In this document: in pieces, positions 1 through 7,345 of the stretch
How the letters are laid out: every line of letters begins with the position of its first letter
Position numbering within the stretch: the stretch's first letter is position 1
NCBI GenBank assembly: GCA_913062645.1
Contig: CAJXVW010000001.1
Coordinates: 496,001 to 560,000 of the forward strand
DNA: 64,000 nt
Source of the DNA: an uncultured Mycoplasmatota bacterium
Lineage (GTDB): Bacteria; Bacillota_I; Bacilli_A; Izemoplasmatales; Izemoplasmataceae
Reading direction: 5' to 3'
Notes under the pieces: model-generated
The model's input: only the letters and a program-made list of their open reading frames with translations
What the model was told of the DNA's origin: nothing
Databases searched by the model: none
Made by a program: the position numbers and the translations under genes

Positions 1-416
1 GCGGCAAGGTTCTGGATTATCTGAGCGATCTGATTGAACGTGACATCCGGTTTTTCATTTTGCTCTTGGACATGGACAATCTCAAGGAAATCAACGATCA
101 CGACGGACATCGCGCCGGTGATCAGGCGTTGGTCATTCTGAGCAGCGCGCTCCGTGAAATCTATGGCGACTACGGGATGGTCGCCCGCATCGGCGGCGAC
201 GAATTCCTGATTGTCAGCGATCGGACCGACGTTACATTGCACATGAATCTGATGCAACGCATTCATGACAGGATCAAGAGTACGTCCTTCGGACCAGCCA
301 TCGACTACAGTTACGGATACGACATCATCGACGACCAGAGCGAGCTGTCGCTTGATGCGATTCTTCATGCCGTCGATCGCAAAATGTACGAACAGAAGCA
401 GATCAAACAGAAGTAG
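1..416 (+). CDS. GGDEF domain protein, C-terminal part (5' end outside window)
   Basis: The frame is open from the window edge and ends in TAG. The 137 visible residues form most of a GGDEF domain: DMDNLKEINDHDGHRAGDQAL is the nucleotide and metal-binding half, and ARIGGDEF is the intact catalytic signature. By family knowledge an intact GGDEF motif makes cyclic di-GMP from two GTP. The N-terminal sensor or membrane part lies upstream and cannot be seen. I see no clear RxxD inhibitory site in the visible part. A TTG-started HTH gene follows after 11 bases, so the two may be cotranscribed. Confidence 0.85.
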   Translation, partial: GKVLDYLSDLIERDIRFFILLLDMDNLKEINDHDGHRAGDQALVILSSALREIYGDYGMVARIGGDEFLIVSDRTDVTLHMNLMQRIHDRIKSTSFGPAIDYSYGYDIIDDQSELSLDAILHAVDRKMYEQKQIKQK

Positions 417-427
417 GGAGGCTGAGC

Positions 428-997
428 TTGTTGAAACGACACATTTATTTATATCAAGAGGACATCTCGGATGAGCTGCCGCTCGTGTTTGAGGCGATCA
501 ACGACAACATTCGTGTCGATTCCGTCACTGCCGATGTCATGACGATTGTTGACACCGATTATTACAACGAAGAACCATTTGACATCGAGGAACTGCACAT
601 GTTGTTGCTGGAGGATTTCAATCGCGACATCACGATTGTCGTCGAACCCTATCTCGACTGTCCGTTCCCGCTCGGGGACAGCCTGCGCGCATTCGTCCCG
701 GCGATGCCGCCGGGTGTTCATTACTTCGAGGATGTCATCGCACACGCCGTCTTGAAGCACAACGAGACCCTGAAACAGGAAATCAAGACCTTCATCGCCA
801 GCCGTGTCAAGCCGGATGTCATCCACACCGCCCGCGAGTTCATCGCCAACAACATGAACTCTTCGATCAGCGCCAAGAAACTGTTCATGCACCGCAACAC
901 GCTCAATTATCGCATCGACAACTTCATCGAACAGACCACGATCAACATCAAAACCTTCCGCGGTGCGAACGCCATCTACATGCTTTACAACTTCTGA
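428..997 (+). CDS. PucR/CdaR-type helix-turn-helix protein
   Basis: A 189-residue protein. The last 60 residues match the PucR C-terminal HTH: AREFIANNMNSSISAKKLFMHRNTLNYRIDNF, with the HRNTLNYR recognition segment typical of PucR, CdaR and SdiA-like regulators. The first 110 residues have no domain I can name. The start is TTG, preceded by AGGGAGG about 6 bases upstream; a second TTG is the next codon. It probably regulates transcription, but the target and effector are unknown. It follows the GGDEF gene closely and ends just before a strong hairpin terminator. Confidence 0.7.
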   Translation: MLKRHIYLYQEDISDELPLVFEAINDNIRVDSVTADVMTIVDTDYYNEEPFDIEELHMLLLEDFNRDITIVVEPYLDCPFPLGDSLRAFVPAMPPGVHYFEDVIAHAVLKHNETLKQEIKTFIASRVKPDVIHTAREFIANNMNSSISAKKLFMHRNTLNYRIDNFIEQTTINIKTFRGANAIYMLYNF

Positions 998-1000
998 CTG

Positions 1001-1044
1001 CCGGATTTTGTGCACCTTGCACATACCAAAATCCGGCGGTTTTT
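1001..1044 (+). terminator. Rho-independent terminator after the PucR-type gene
   Basis: The arms CCGGATTTTG (1001-1010) and CAAAATCCGG (1027-1036) pair perfectly and are followed by CGGTTTTT. It separates the GGDEF/PucR pair from the ABC ATPase gene. Confidence 0.8.
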
Positions 1045-1046
1045 AC

Positions 1047-1052
1047 TATAAT
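1047..1052 (+). promoter_or_regulatory. -10 box for the ABC ATPase gene
   Basis: TATAAT about 40 bases before the start codon and directly after the terminator T-run. I see no convincing -35 at the usual spacing. Confidence 0.5.
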
Positions 1053-1091
1053 GGACACAGTGAGAAAACCATTTACAAAAAGGAGAGAATC

Positions 1092-2189
1092 ATGGCTGAA
1101 CTATTATTCAAAAGCTTAGACAAAGTGTACGACAATGGCGTACAAGCCGTATTTGATTTCAGTTTGAAAATCAAAGACAAGGAATTCATCGTATTCGTTG
1201 GCCCCTCGGGTTGCGGAAAATCGACCACGCTGCGCATGGTTGCCGGACTGGAAGAAATCACCGCCGGTGAGCTCTACATCGACGATGTGCTCGTCAACGA
1301 CGTCGCCCCGAAAGACCGCAACATCGCAATGGTCTTCCAAAGTTACGCCCTGTATCCGCACATGAGCGTGTATGACAACATGGCATTCGGACTGAAGCTC
1401 CGCAAAATGCCGAAAGACGAAATCGATCGCCGCGTGCAAAACGCCGCCGACATTCTCGGTTTGACCGCGTACCTCGACCGCAAACCGAAAGCACTGTCCG
1501 GTGGGCAGCGCCAGCGTGTCGCCCTTGGTCGCGCCATCGTTCGCGACGCGAAAGTATTCCTGATGGACGAACCGCTGTCCAACCTCGATGCCAAACTGCG
1601 TGTTCAGATGCGCGCCGAACTGATCAAGTTGCACGAACGCATTGAAACCACGACCATCTACGTTACCCATGACCAGATCGAAGCCATGACGATGGCAAGC
1701 CGCATCGTCGTCATGAAAGACGGCTACATCCAGCAAGTCGGTGCTCCGAAGGACATCTATGACAATCCCGCCAACATGTTTGTCGGCGGCTTCATCGGAA
1801 CTCCGCCGATGAACTTCATCCACGGTAAAGTCGAAGGGGAACATTTCGTTGGCGAAGGCATCAAAGTCAAAGTGCCGAAGAAAAAACTCGACATGATCAA
1901 GGAAAACAAAAAACTCAACGAACCGATCGTCCTTGGCGTTCGCCCGGAAAACATTCACGACAAAGTGGAAGAGCATGAACACCTCAAAGACTCAATTGTC
2001 AAACTGACCGTTGACGTATCCGAACTGCTCGGTGCCGAAACCAACATCCATTGCCAACTCGGCGACGGCACGATCACCGCGAAAGTCAATGCCCGCGCCG
2101 ACCTTCACATCGGCGACGAAATCCAGCTCGCATTCGACATGGACACCGTCCATTTCTTCGATCCCGAAAGCGAATTGCGCCTGAAATGA
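1092..2189 (+). CDS. msmX: Sugar ABC transporter ATP-binding protein (MsmX/UgpC type)
   Basis: A 365-residue cytoplasmic ATPase. The ATPase domain carries Walker A GPSGCGKST, the Q-loop VFQSYALYPHMSV, the signature LSGGQRQR, Walker B VFLMDEPLSNLDAKLR and the switch histidine in THDQIEAM. After residue about 235 come the TOBE/OB folds of the CUT1 sugar family. The start is the ATG after AGGAGAGAATC; the open frame runs further upstream without a binding site. No permease or binding-protein genes are nearby, which fits the known role of MsmX as a shared ATPase for several carbohydrate importers. Flanked by terminators, so monocistronic. Confidence 0.9.
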   Translation: MAELLFKSLDKVYDNGVQAVFDFSLKIKDKEFIVFVGPSGCGKSTTLRMVAGLEEITAGELYIDDVLVNDVAPKDRNIAMVFQSYALYPHMSVYDNMAFGLKLRKMPKDEIDRRVQNAADILGLTAYLDRKPKALSGGQRQRVALGRAIVRDAKVFLMDEPLSNLDAKLRVQMRAELIKLHERIETTTIYVTHDQIEAMTMASRIVVMKDGYIQQVGAPKDIYDNPANMFVGGFIGTPPMNFIHGKVEGEHFVGEGIKVKVPKKKLDMIKENKKLNEPIVLGVRPENIHDKVEEHEHLKDSIVKLTVDVSELLGAETNIHCQLGDGTITAKVNARADLHIGDEIQLAFDMDTVHFFDPESELRLK

Positions 2190-2194
2190 TCACC

Positions 2195-2222
2195 AAAAGC
2201 TCCGGTAACGGAGCTTTTTTTT
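2195..2222 (+). terminator. Terminator after msmX-like gene
   Basis: AAAAGCTCCG, a GTAA loop, CGGAGCTTTT and a T-run. Confidence 0.85.
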
Positions 2223-2234
2223 GGAAGGTTGTGA

Positions 2235-2240
2235 TATAAT
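2235..2240 (+). promoter_or_regulatory. Extended -10 box for the DUF3267 gene
   Basis: TATAAT preceded by TGA, giving the extended form TGATATAAT, 22 bases before the GGGAGGTGAGCAC-ATG start region. Confidence 0.5.
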
Positions 2241-2261
2241 GGACGGCAGGGAGGTGAGCAC

Positions 2262-2870
2262 ATGAAACGAACGATTGGCAACATCTATGAGTTTCAGGGT
2301 GAATCGTATCGTTTGGTGGATGATCGTACCGTCGCGGAGCGTGACAAGCATTCGTTTCTGATCAAGATGAACGTGTGGGCGCTCGCCGCCATTCCGATCG
2401 GCATCGGGTTGTCGGCGATTTTGTTCTGGGGTGAGGTGACAATCACCTTCACATTCTGGAACGTGCTCGCGGCATTGGCAGCAATGGGACTCTATGTCGT
2501 CGTGCACGAACTGTTGCACGGACTGACGTTTGCGCTTGGCTCGCGCCATGGATTCCGATCGATCCGCTTTGGCCTTGAACTGAAACAGGGCCTCGCCTAC
2601 TGCATCAGTTTGGTGCCGGTTCCCGTACGGCGCGCTCGCCTCAGTCTGATGATGCCGCTGTATGTGGTATGTTTGCCGCTCTATGTATACGCGTTTGCGA
2701 GCGGCTCGTTCGGACTTGCCGTCGTGGCGGTTCTGATGGCCGTCGGCAGCGTTGGTGACATCTACTACATGTGGCTCCTTCGCGGCGTTGACAAGCAACT
2801 GTTCATGATGGAGGACTTGCCATCGCGAAGTGGATATGAGATTGGTTTCTACCTGTATGAAAAAAACTAG
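2262..2870 (+). CDS. DUF3267 family membrane protein, putative zinc metalloprotease
   Basis: A 202-residue integral membrane protein with about four hydrophobic segments. The second carries VVVHELLHGL, an HExxH zinc motif followed by HG as in DUF3267, a family of site-2-protease-like membrane zincins. The start ATG follows GGGAGGTGAGCAC. Substrate unknown. It stands alone between two terminators. The HExxH motif is seen; proteolytic activity is inferred from family resemblance. Confidence 0.7.
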   Translation: MKRTIGNIYEFQGESYRLVDDRTVAERDKHSFLIKMNVWALAAIPIGIGLSAILFWGEVTITFTFWNVLAALAAMGLYVVVHELLHGLTFALGSRHGFRSIRFGLELKQGLAYCISLVPVPVRRARLSLMMPLYVVCLPLYVYAFASGSFGLAVVAVLMAVGSVGDIYYMWLLRGVDKQLFMMEDLPSRSGYEIGFYLYEKN

Positions 2871-2890
2871 TGCGCGGCGCGCACTTTTTT
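2869..2890 (+). terminator. Terminator overlapping the stop codon of the DUF3267 gene
   Basis: AGTGCGC and GCGCACT pair around a 3-base loop, followed by six T. The stem begins inside the TAG stop codon. Confidence 0.8.
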
Positions 2891-2942
2891 CATGGGCACA
2901 ATCCATCCTTCACGGGTATTATTCATAAGGGGTGGTGAGTCC

Positions 2943-3377
2943 ATGAAATACTTGCACCGAACAACCAAAGGTGTCCGCATCGTCGGTGACCGTGTGATGA
3001 TGCATGACGGATCGCTCGTACGTTTGATCGACGCTTGGTGTGTCAACAATGGCGCTACGATGCAAGGTCGCCTGGATGCGGCGAAACGACTGCTGAATCG
3101 ACAACGCGGCGTTCCCGTCTACGTTTGTCCGGATGTCGTGCTGATACCCAGTACGGCGCTTCGCGACTATGATGTGGTGGTTCTCAACGCGATGCGGATC
3201 ATCGCCATCGGCAGCCGCAACGACCATGCGGTCATCCGATTTGCGGATCTGACGGAAGTCGTTGTTCCGGCGACACCGGGCAAACTGCGGGCGCGATGGC
3301 GTGCAGCGCGAGATTTGAACGAACGGATTGACCGCTCGAACGGGCGACAAGAAAGTGTTTACAAATATGTGTTTTGA
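2943..3377 (+). CDS. ComK-like competence transcription factor
   Basis: A 144-residue protein; the ATG follows AGGGGTGGTGAGTCC. The pattern resembles ComK of Bacillus: a short N-terminal part, then NNGATMQGR, a KRLLNRQRGVPVYV segment matching the ComK K-x-P-I region, VVLIPSTALRDYD matching its F-P-T-x-S block, and a C-terminal basic stretch. It is shorter than the 192 residues of B. subtilis ComK, mainly at the ends. ComK activates DNA uptake genes. No other competence gene is in the window. The identification rests on remembered patterning, so it is moderately sure. Confidence 0.55.
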   Translation: MKYLHRTTKGVRIVGDRVMMHDGSLVRLIDAWCVNNGATMQGRLDAAKRLLNRQRGVPVYVCPDVVLIPSTALRDYDVVVLNAMRIIAIGSRNDHAVIRFADLTEVVVPATPGKLRARWRAARDLNERIDRSNGRQESVYKYVF

Positions 3378-3401
3378 TTAGATTTTTGCTATCAAATCCT
3401 G

Positions 3402-3407
3402 TATAAT
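3402..3407 (+). promoter_or_regulatory. -10 box for the pgk operon
   Basis: TATAAT 35 bases before the pgk start, with weak -35 candidates. It lies just after the comK-like stop codon. Confidence 0.5.
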
Positions 3408-3441
3408 GATTGTGGAATACAACTGAAAAGGAGTTCTGAAA

Positions 3442-4632
3442 ATGGCAAAGAAAATTGTAAGAGATGTACAAGTCAAAGACAAAACCGTTCTGATGCGGGT
3501 TGATTTCAACGTGCCGATGCAAGACGGCGTCATCACCGATGACAATCGCATCGTCCAAGCACTCCCGACGATTCAGGACGTTCTCAAACGCGGTGGCAAA
3601 CTGGTGTTGTTCTCGCACCTTGGACGCGTCAAATCGGAAGCGGACAAGGCCGGATTGAGTCTTGCTCCGGTTGCAGCCAAACTCACCGAACACCTCGGTC
3701 AGGACGTGACCTTCGTGCCCCATACGCGCGGCCCCGAACTGGAAGCGGCCATCGCCAAACTCAAAGCAGGCGAAGCGCTGATGTTCGAAAACACTCGTTT
3801 TGAAGACGTGCCCGGCAAGAAAGAAAGCGGCAACGATGCCGAACTCGGCAAATACTGGGCCTCGCTCGGCGACGTGTTCGTCAACGATGCATTCGGTACG
3901 GCGCATCGTTCGCATGCTTCGAATGTCGGCATCGCGACCTACGCCGACGAAGTTGCGGCCGGATACCTTCTGGAAAAAGAAATCAAGTTCATCGGCGAAG
4001 CCGTCGATGATCCGAAACGTCCGTTTGTAGCGATTCTTGGCGGAGCCAAAGTCAGCAGCAAAATCGGCGTCATCTCCAGTCTGTTGGAAAAAGCCGACAA
4101 GATCCTGATCGTCGGCGGCATGAGCTACAACTTCCTCAAGGTACAGGGTTATGAAATCGGAACGTCATTGTGTGAAGACGACCTGCTGGATCTGACGAAA
4201 CAGATTCTCGAACAAGGCAAAGACAAGATCGTTCTGCCCAAGGACATCCGCGTTACCAAGGAGTTCAGCAACGATGCTCCGAGTCGCATTGCTTCATTTG
4301 ATGACATCCAGCCCGATGAAATGGGTCTTGACATCGGACCGAAGACACTCGTACAAGCAAAAGAGATTCTGAAAGACGCCAAAACGGTCGTCTGGAATGG
4401 TCCTGCCGGCGTCTTCGAATTCCCCAACTTCGCCGTCGGTACCAACGGCATCTGTGAAATTCTCGCCGATCTTGACGCAATTACCGTCATCGGCGGTGGC
4501 GACAGCGCCGCAGCCGCGATTCAACTCGGGTTCGCGGACAAGTTCACCCACATCTCCACGGGTGGCGGTGCCAGCCTCGAATATCTGGAAGGAAAAGTCC
4601 TCCCCGGCGTCGCCGCGGTGGATGAACTCTAA
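3442..4632 (+). CDS. pgk: Phosphoglycerate kinase
   Basis: 396 residues, normal length. It transfers phosphate from 1,3-bisphosphoglycerate to ADP in lower glycolysis. Family motifs are intact: [10 protein letters not shown] near the N-terminus, [19 protein letters not shown], the nucleotide-binding [21 protein letters not shown], and the C-terminal GGGDSAAA and [14 protein letters not shown]. The start ATG follows AAAAGGAG at good spacing. It heads a pgk-HPr-like-tpiA operon. Confidence 0.98.
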   Translation: MAKKIVRDVQVKDKTVLMRVDFNVPMQDGVITDDNRIVQALPTIQDVLKRGGKLVLFSHLGRVKSEADKAGLSLAPVAAKLTEHLGQDVTFVPHTRGPELEAAIAKLKAGEALMFENTRFEDVPGKKESGNDAELGKYWASLGDVFVNDAFGTAHRSHASNVGIATYADEVAAGYLLEKEIKFIGEAVDDPKRPFVAILGGAKVSSKIGVISSLLEKADKILIVGGMSYNFLKVQGYEIGTSLCEDDLLDLTKQILEQGKDKIVLPKDIRVTKEFSNDAPSRIASFDDIQPDEMGLDIGPKTLVQAKEILKDAKTVVWNGPAGVFEFPNFAVGTNGICEILADLDAITVIGGGDSAAAAIQLGFADKFTHISTGGGASLEYLEGKVLPGVAAVDEL

Positions 4633-4653
4633 CACCCCGATCGAGGTGCCCTG

Positions 4654-4899
4654 TTGAAACTAAACATCACGATCCAGAATACCAAAGGACTGCATGCGAC
4701 GCTCGCGGCCAAACTGGTCGACCTCGCCCACAAGTACGACGCCCATATCGAACTGCACTACGAGGACGCGATTGTCGATGCCAAAAGCATCCTTGGATTG
4801 ATGTCGCTCGCGGTTCCGAGCGGTGAGAACATCGTTCTCGTCGCGACCGGACCCGATGCCGAAGCGGCCGTCAAGGACTTGCGGAAACTACTACAGTAA
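4654..4899 (+). CDS. HPr-like phosphocarrier protein with altered active site
   Basis: 81 residues with the HPr fold pattern. His14 aligns with the phosphorylated His15 of HPr, but the motif reads GLHATLAA, not GLHARPA, so the Arg that stabilises the phosphohistidine is Thr and the next Pro is Leu. DAKSILGLMSLAV keeps the regulatory serine (Ser45) region. HPr normally carries phosphate from enzyme I to PTS sugar permeases and, when serine-phosphorylated, is a corepressor of CcpA. Starts with TTG after CGAGGTGCC. It sits between pgk and tpiA, an unusual place. It could be a regulatory HPr paralogue rather than the main carrier. Confidence 0.8.
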   Translation: MKLNITIQNTKGLHATLAAKLVDLAHKYDAHIELHYEDAIVDAKSILGLMSLAVPSGENIVLVATGPDAEAAVKDLRKLLQ

Positions 4900-4911
4900 G
4901 GACGGAATATC

Positions 4912-5670
4912 ATGAGAAAACCAATCATCGCCGGCAACTGGAAAATGTTCAAAACCCGTGACGAAGCACTCCAGTTCGTCTACAGTGTCAATATGAAAGT
5001 ACCACCCAAAGAATACGTCGACAGCGTGGTGTGTGCCCAGGCACCAATTCTCCGTGACATCGTCAAACGCCAAGGGGACAACCTGCGTGTCGGTGCCCAG
5101 AACATGCACTATCTCGACACCGGTGCCTACACCGGTGAAGTCAGCGCCGCGCTGCTGGAAAACATTGGTGTCGCCTATGTCATCATCGGTCACAGCGAAC
5201 GCCGCGCGTACTACAATGAAACCGACGAGGCCGTCAACAAGAAGATTCACCAGGCCTTCCGCTACGGGATCACCCCGATCCTCTGCGTCGGTGAGTCGTT
5301 GGACACCCGCGAAGCCGGCGAAACCGATGCGTTCGTCAAGGCCCAGGTCGTCGCCGATCTCAAAGGGCTCGGCAGCGAACAAGTCAAGGAACTCGTCATC
5401 GCCTACGAACCGATCTGGGCAATCGGAACCGGCAAAACCGCCACGCCCGAACTAGCCAATGACGCCATCAAAGGCATCCGCAGCGTCGTTCGCGAACTGT
5501 TCGACGATGAAACCGCGGACACCATCCGCATTCAATACGGCGGAAGTGTCAAACCGGCCAACGTCGACGAACTGCTCGCGCAAAGCGACATCGACGGCGC
5601 ACTCGTCGGTGGCGCCAGTCTTGATGCCGAGAGTTTCCTGTATCTCGTCAATGCGGCAGTAAAGAAATAG
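4912..5670 (+). CDS. tpiA: Triosephosphate isomerase
   Basis: 252 residues, normal length. It interconverts dihydroxyacetone phosphate and glyceraldehyde 3-phosphate. Active-site residues are visible: Lys in GNWKMFK, His in IIGHSERR, the catalytic Glu in [16 protein letters not shown], and the phosphate loop IQYGGSVKP followed by GALVGGASL. The ATG follows AAGGACGGAATATC, 12 bases after the HPr-like gene. Last gene of the operon. Confidence 0.98.
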   Translation: MRKPIIAGNWKMFKTRDEALQFVYSVNMKVPPKEYVDSVVCAQAPILRDIVKRQGDNLRVGAQNMHYLDTGAYTGEVSAALLENIGVAYVIIGHSERRAYYNETDEAVNKKIHQAFRYGITPILCVGESLDTREAGETDAFVKAQVVADLKGLGSEQVKELVIAYEPIWAIGTGKTATPELANDAIKGIRSVVRELFDDETADTIRIQYGGSVKPANVDELLAQSDIDGALVGGASLDAESFLYLVNAAVKK

Positions 5671-5680
5671 TTGTCAAGCA

Positions 5681-5715
5681 AAAACTGTGGTACAATAAAG
5701 TATCACAGTTTTTTT
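5681..5715 (+). terminator. Terminator after tpiA with an embedded promoter
   Basis: AAAACTGTG (5681-5689) pairs with CACAGTTTT (5704-5712), followed by T. Inside the hairpin, TGGTACAAT (5688-5696) has the form of an extended -10 box and may start the next gene, so the end signal of one gene and the start signal of the next overlap. Confidence 0.65.
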
Positions 5716-5731
5716 CATGGGAGGAATCTCG

Positions 5732-6163
5732 ATGAGTGACATTCCGCTGACGATGATCGAAGGGTTCGATGGCGTTCGCGCCATCAAAAATCGCATCGAA
5801 GACCACGACAAAGCTCATTTGCTGGCGTGGTGTTTCGACTGCTTGGAGCCACTCATGAACGAGTTCGAACTCGACACCGAAGTGACCGCCATCGTGGACC
5901 GCGTGCGAGAGTACAAGACGCAACCGATCCCCGTTCAAGAAGGTCGCAAGTTGGCCCTTGCGGTACATCGGGTGGCCCGTGATCAAGACGATCTCGCCGA
6001 ACGGTATCTGTATCGTGCGATCGGCCACACGGTGGCGACCATCCATGTACCGTCGCACGCATACGGGATGGTGCTCTATTCGCTGAAGTCATATCATCAG
6101 CTCGGTCGATCGGTCGTGCAACTCGAAGAACTGTCACGGGAATACAAAAAAAGGTTGGGATGA
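5732..6163 (+). CDS. Imm5-like putative immunity family protein
   Basis: 143 residues, probably all helical. LLAWCFDCLEPLMNEF, RKLALAVHRVARDQD and YRAIGHTVATIHVPSHAYGM fit the family annotated as Imm-5-like putative immunity proteins, which have repeated Ala/His-rich helices and an AxGHAxATxHV motif. The ATG is chosen because GGGAGG lies 7 bases upstream; an earlier in-frame ATG lacks a binding site. No toxin gene is nearby, so a role in toxin immunity is a name inherited from the family and not supported by context. Confidence 0.5.
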   Translation: MSDIPLTMIEGFDGVRAIKNRIEDHDKAHLLAWCFDCLEPLMNEFELDTEVTAIVDRVREYKTQPIPVQEGRKLALAVHRVARDQDDLAERYLYRAIGHTVATIHVPSHAYGMVLYSLKSYHQLGRSVVQLEELSREYKKRLG

Positions 6164-6178
6164 TCCCAACCTTTTGTT
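6151..6178 (+). terminator. Terminator with the stop codon in its loop
   Basis: AAGGTTGGGA and TCCCAACCTT pair around the TGA stop of the Imm5-like gene, followed by TTGTTTG. Confidence 0.8.
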
Positions 6179-6185
6179 TGTCAGA

Positions 6186-6261
6186 TGGTGCCGAAAATAG
6201 GACTCGAACCTACGACCTGCTGATTACGAGACAGCTGCTCTACCTGCTGAGCTATTTCGGC
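6186..6261 (-). tRNA. tRNA-Thr (CGT anticodon)
   Basis: On the minus strand, acceptor GCCGAAA pairs with TTTCGGC, discriminator A and encoded CCA. D arm GCTC/GAGC; anticodon loop CTCGTAA gives CGT, Thr; T arm GTAGG-TTCGAGT-CCTAT. The last pair of the anticodon stem is a T-T mismatch (GCTGT against TCAGC). 76 bases. Confidence 0.93.
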
Positions 6262-6280
6262 AACAAAAAAGTCTATAACT

Positions 6281-6308
6281 ACTATATCACATCTAATGAA
6301 AAATGCAA
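6281..6308 (-). promoter_or_regulatory. Promoter of tRNA-Thr
   Basis: On the minus strand TTGCAT, 16 bases, TATAGT, ending about 20 bases before the tRNA. Confidence 0.55.
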
Positions 6309-6365
6309 ATAGATTTAATCAAAAAAATCCGCTTGATGCAACCACTTGCGCACAGGATGTTTTGC

Positions 6366-6393
6366 TTGCCTTTTTCGGGAATTTCACTATAAT
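6366..6393 (+). promoter_or_regulatory. Promoter of plsY
   Basis: TTGCCT, a 16-base spacer and TATAAT (6388-6393), 33 bases before the ATG. Confidence 0.6.
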
Positions 6394-6426
6394 GATAGTA
6401 ATGATACTTGTAAAGGGGCGATCCGC

Positions 6427-7050
6427 ATGTACTACGCGATTGCATTCGTCGTCAGTTATCTGATCGGCAACATCAACCCGGCCATTCACATCGGCCGCTG
6501 GCGGCGCAACATCGACATCCGCCAGATCAACAGCAAAAACGCCGGCACGTCCAACGCCGTGATGACGATCGGGTGGCGCTGGGGAATACTCGTCCTGCTT
6601 CTCGACATGCTAAAGGGATTCGTTCCCGCGCTTGCTGCGAAACTGCTCTTTCCCGACAACGACATCCTTTGGTTCACCGCCGGCCTCGGTGCGATTCTCG
6701 GGCATATCTATCCCGTCTTCCACGGATTCAAAGGCGGCAAGGGCAGTGCCACTTTTGGTGGCGTGCTGTTCGGCACCGTGCCGCTCTACGCGGCGGGACT
6801 GCTGGCTGTGTACATTCTTGTCCTGGTCATCACCGACTACATTGCACTCTCGACGCTGGTGGCGATCATCGCCACGCCGATCGCGCTCTATCTGATGGAC
6901 TATCATCTCGCCAGCATTCTCCTCATGAGCGTGTTTTCCGCCATCTCCTTCTACAAACACACCGAAAACTACAAACGCCTCCTGAAGGGGGAAGAAGTCG
7001 GCATCCGCAAGTTCAGTCGCAACAAGGACCGCTTACGCGTCACCAAGTAA
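6427..7050 (+). CDS. plsY: Glycerol-3-phosphate acyltransferase PlsY
   Basis: 207 residues, five or so membrane segments. PlsY transfers an acyl group from acyl phosphate to glycerol 3-phosphate, the first step of phospholipid synthesis in most Gram-positive bacteria. Family motifs are seen: SYLIGNINPAIHIGR near the N-terminus, SKNAGTSNAVMTIGW (motif 1), ILGHIYPVFHGFKGGKGSAT (motif 2) and a C-terminal KHTENYKRLLKGEE segment with E-N-x-x-R/K-L-L-x-G-x-E. The ATG follows AAGGGGCGATCCGC. Own promoter and terminator, so monocistronic. Confidence 0.95.
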   Translation: MYYAIAFVVSYLIGNINPAIHIGRWRRNIDIRQINSKNAGTSNAVMTIGWRWGILVLLLDMLKGFVPALAAKLLFPDNDILWFTAGLGAILGHIYPVFHGFKGGKGSATFGGVLFGTVPLYAAGLLAVYILVLVITDYIALSTLVAIIATPIALYLMDYHLASILLMSVFSAISFYKHTENYKRLLKGEEVGIRKFSRNKDRLRVTK

Positions 7051-7060
7051 ACAAAAATAA

Positions 7061-7084
7061 AACGGACAATCGATGTCCGTTTTT
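7061..7084. terminator. Bidirectional terminator between plsY and the leftward GH17 group
   Basis: AACGGACA (7061-7068) and TGTCCGTT (7074-7081) pair around ATCGA, with A-rich sequence on the left and T on the right. Confidence 0.75.
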
Positions 7085-7332
7085 CATTTGGTCAGATGAC
7101 GGGTGATGCGCAGGGCGAACAAGATCAACACACCGAAGAATCCGATGACTCCGGGGAGAATGATGATCTCGAAGCGGGTTTCGCTGATCCAGTTGGCATT
7201 GAATAGTTGCATCACGAACAGGAACAAGGCGAACAGGATACAGAACAAACCACCGAGGAACGCCAGCAGCTCGATCATGTAGTTGAAGTGCTGTTCGAAC
7301 CAATCCAGCATGCGGTTGATGCTTCGTTTCAT
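7084..7332 (-). CDS. Small membrane protein of unknown function
   Basis: 82 residues with two hydrophobic segments (about 19-43 and 52-74) and a basic C-terminus. The start is the ATG after GAGGAACGTCCG; the open frame upstream of it overlaps the GH17 gene and has no binding site. It begins 13 bases after the GH17 gene, so it is the last member of that leftward unit. I recognise no family. Confidence 0.65.
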   Translation of the reverse strand: MKRSINRMLDWFEQHFNYMIELLAFLGGLFCILFALFLFVMQLFNANWISETRFEIIILPGVIGFFGVLILFALRITRHLTK

Positions 7333-7345
7333 CGGACGTTCCTCC

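Noticed and set aside
449-1024. Long minus-strand frame opposite the PucR-type gene
   Set aside because: Codon use is a shadow of the plus-strand gene; no ribosome binding site or recognisable domain.
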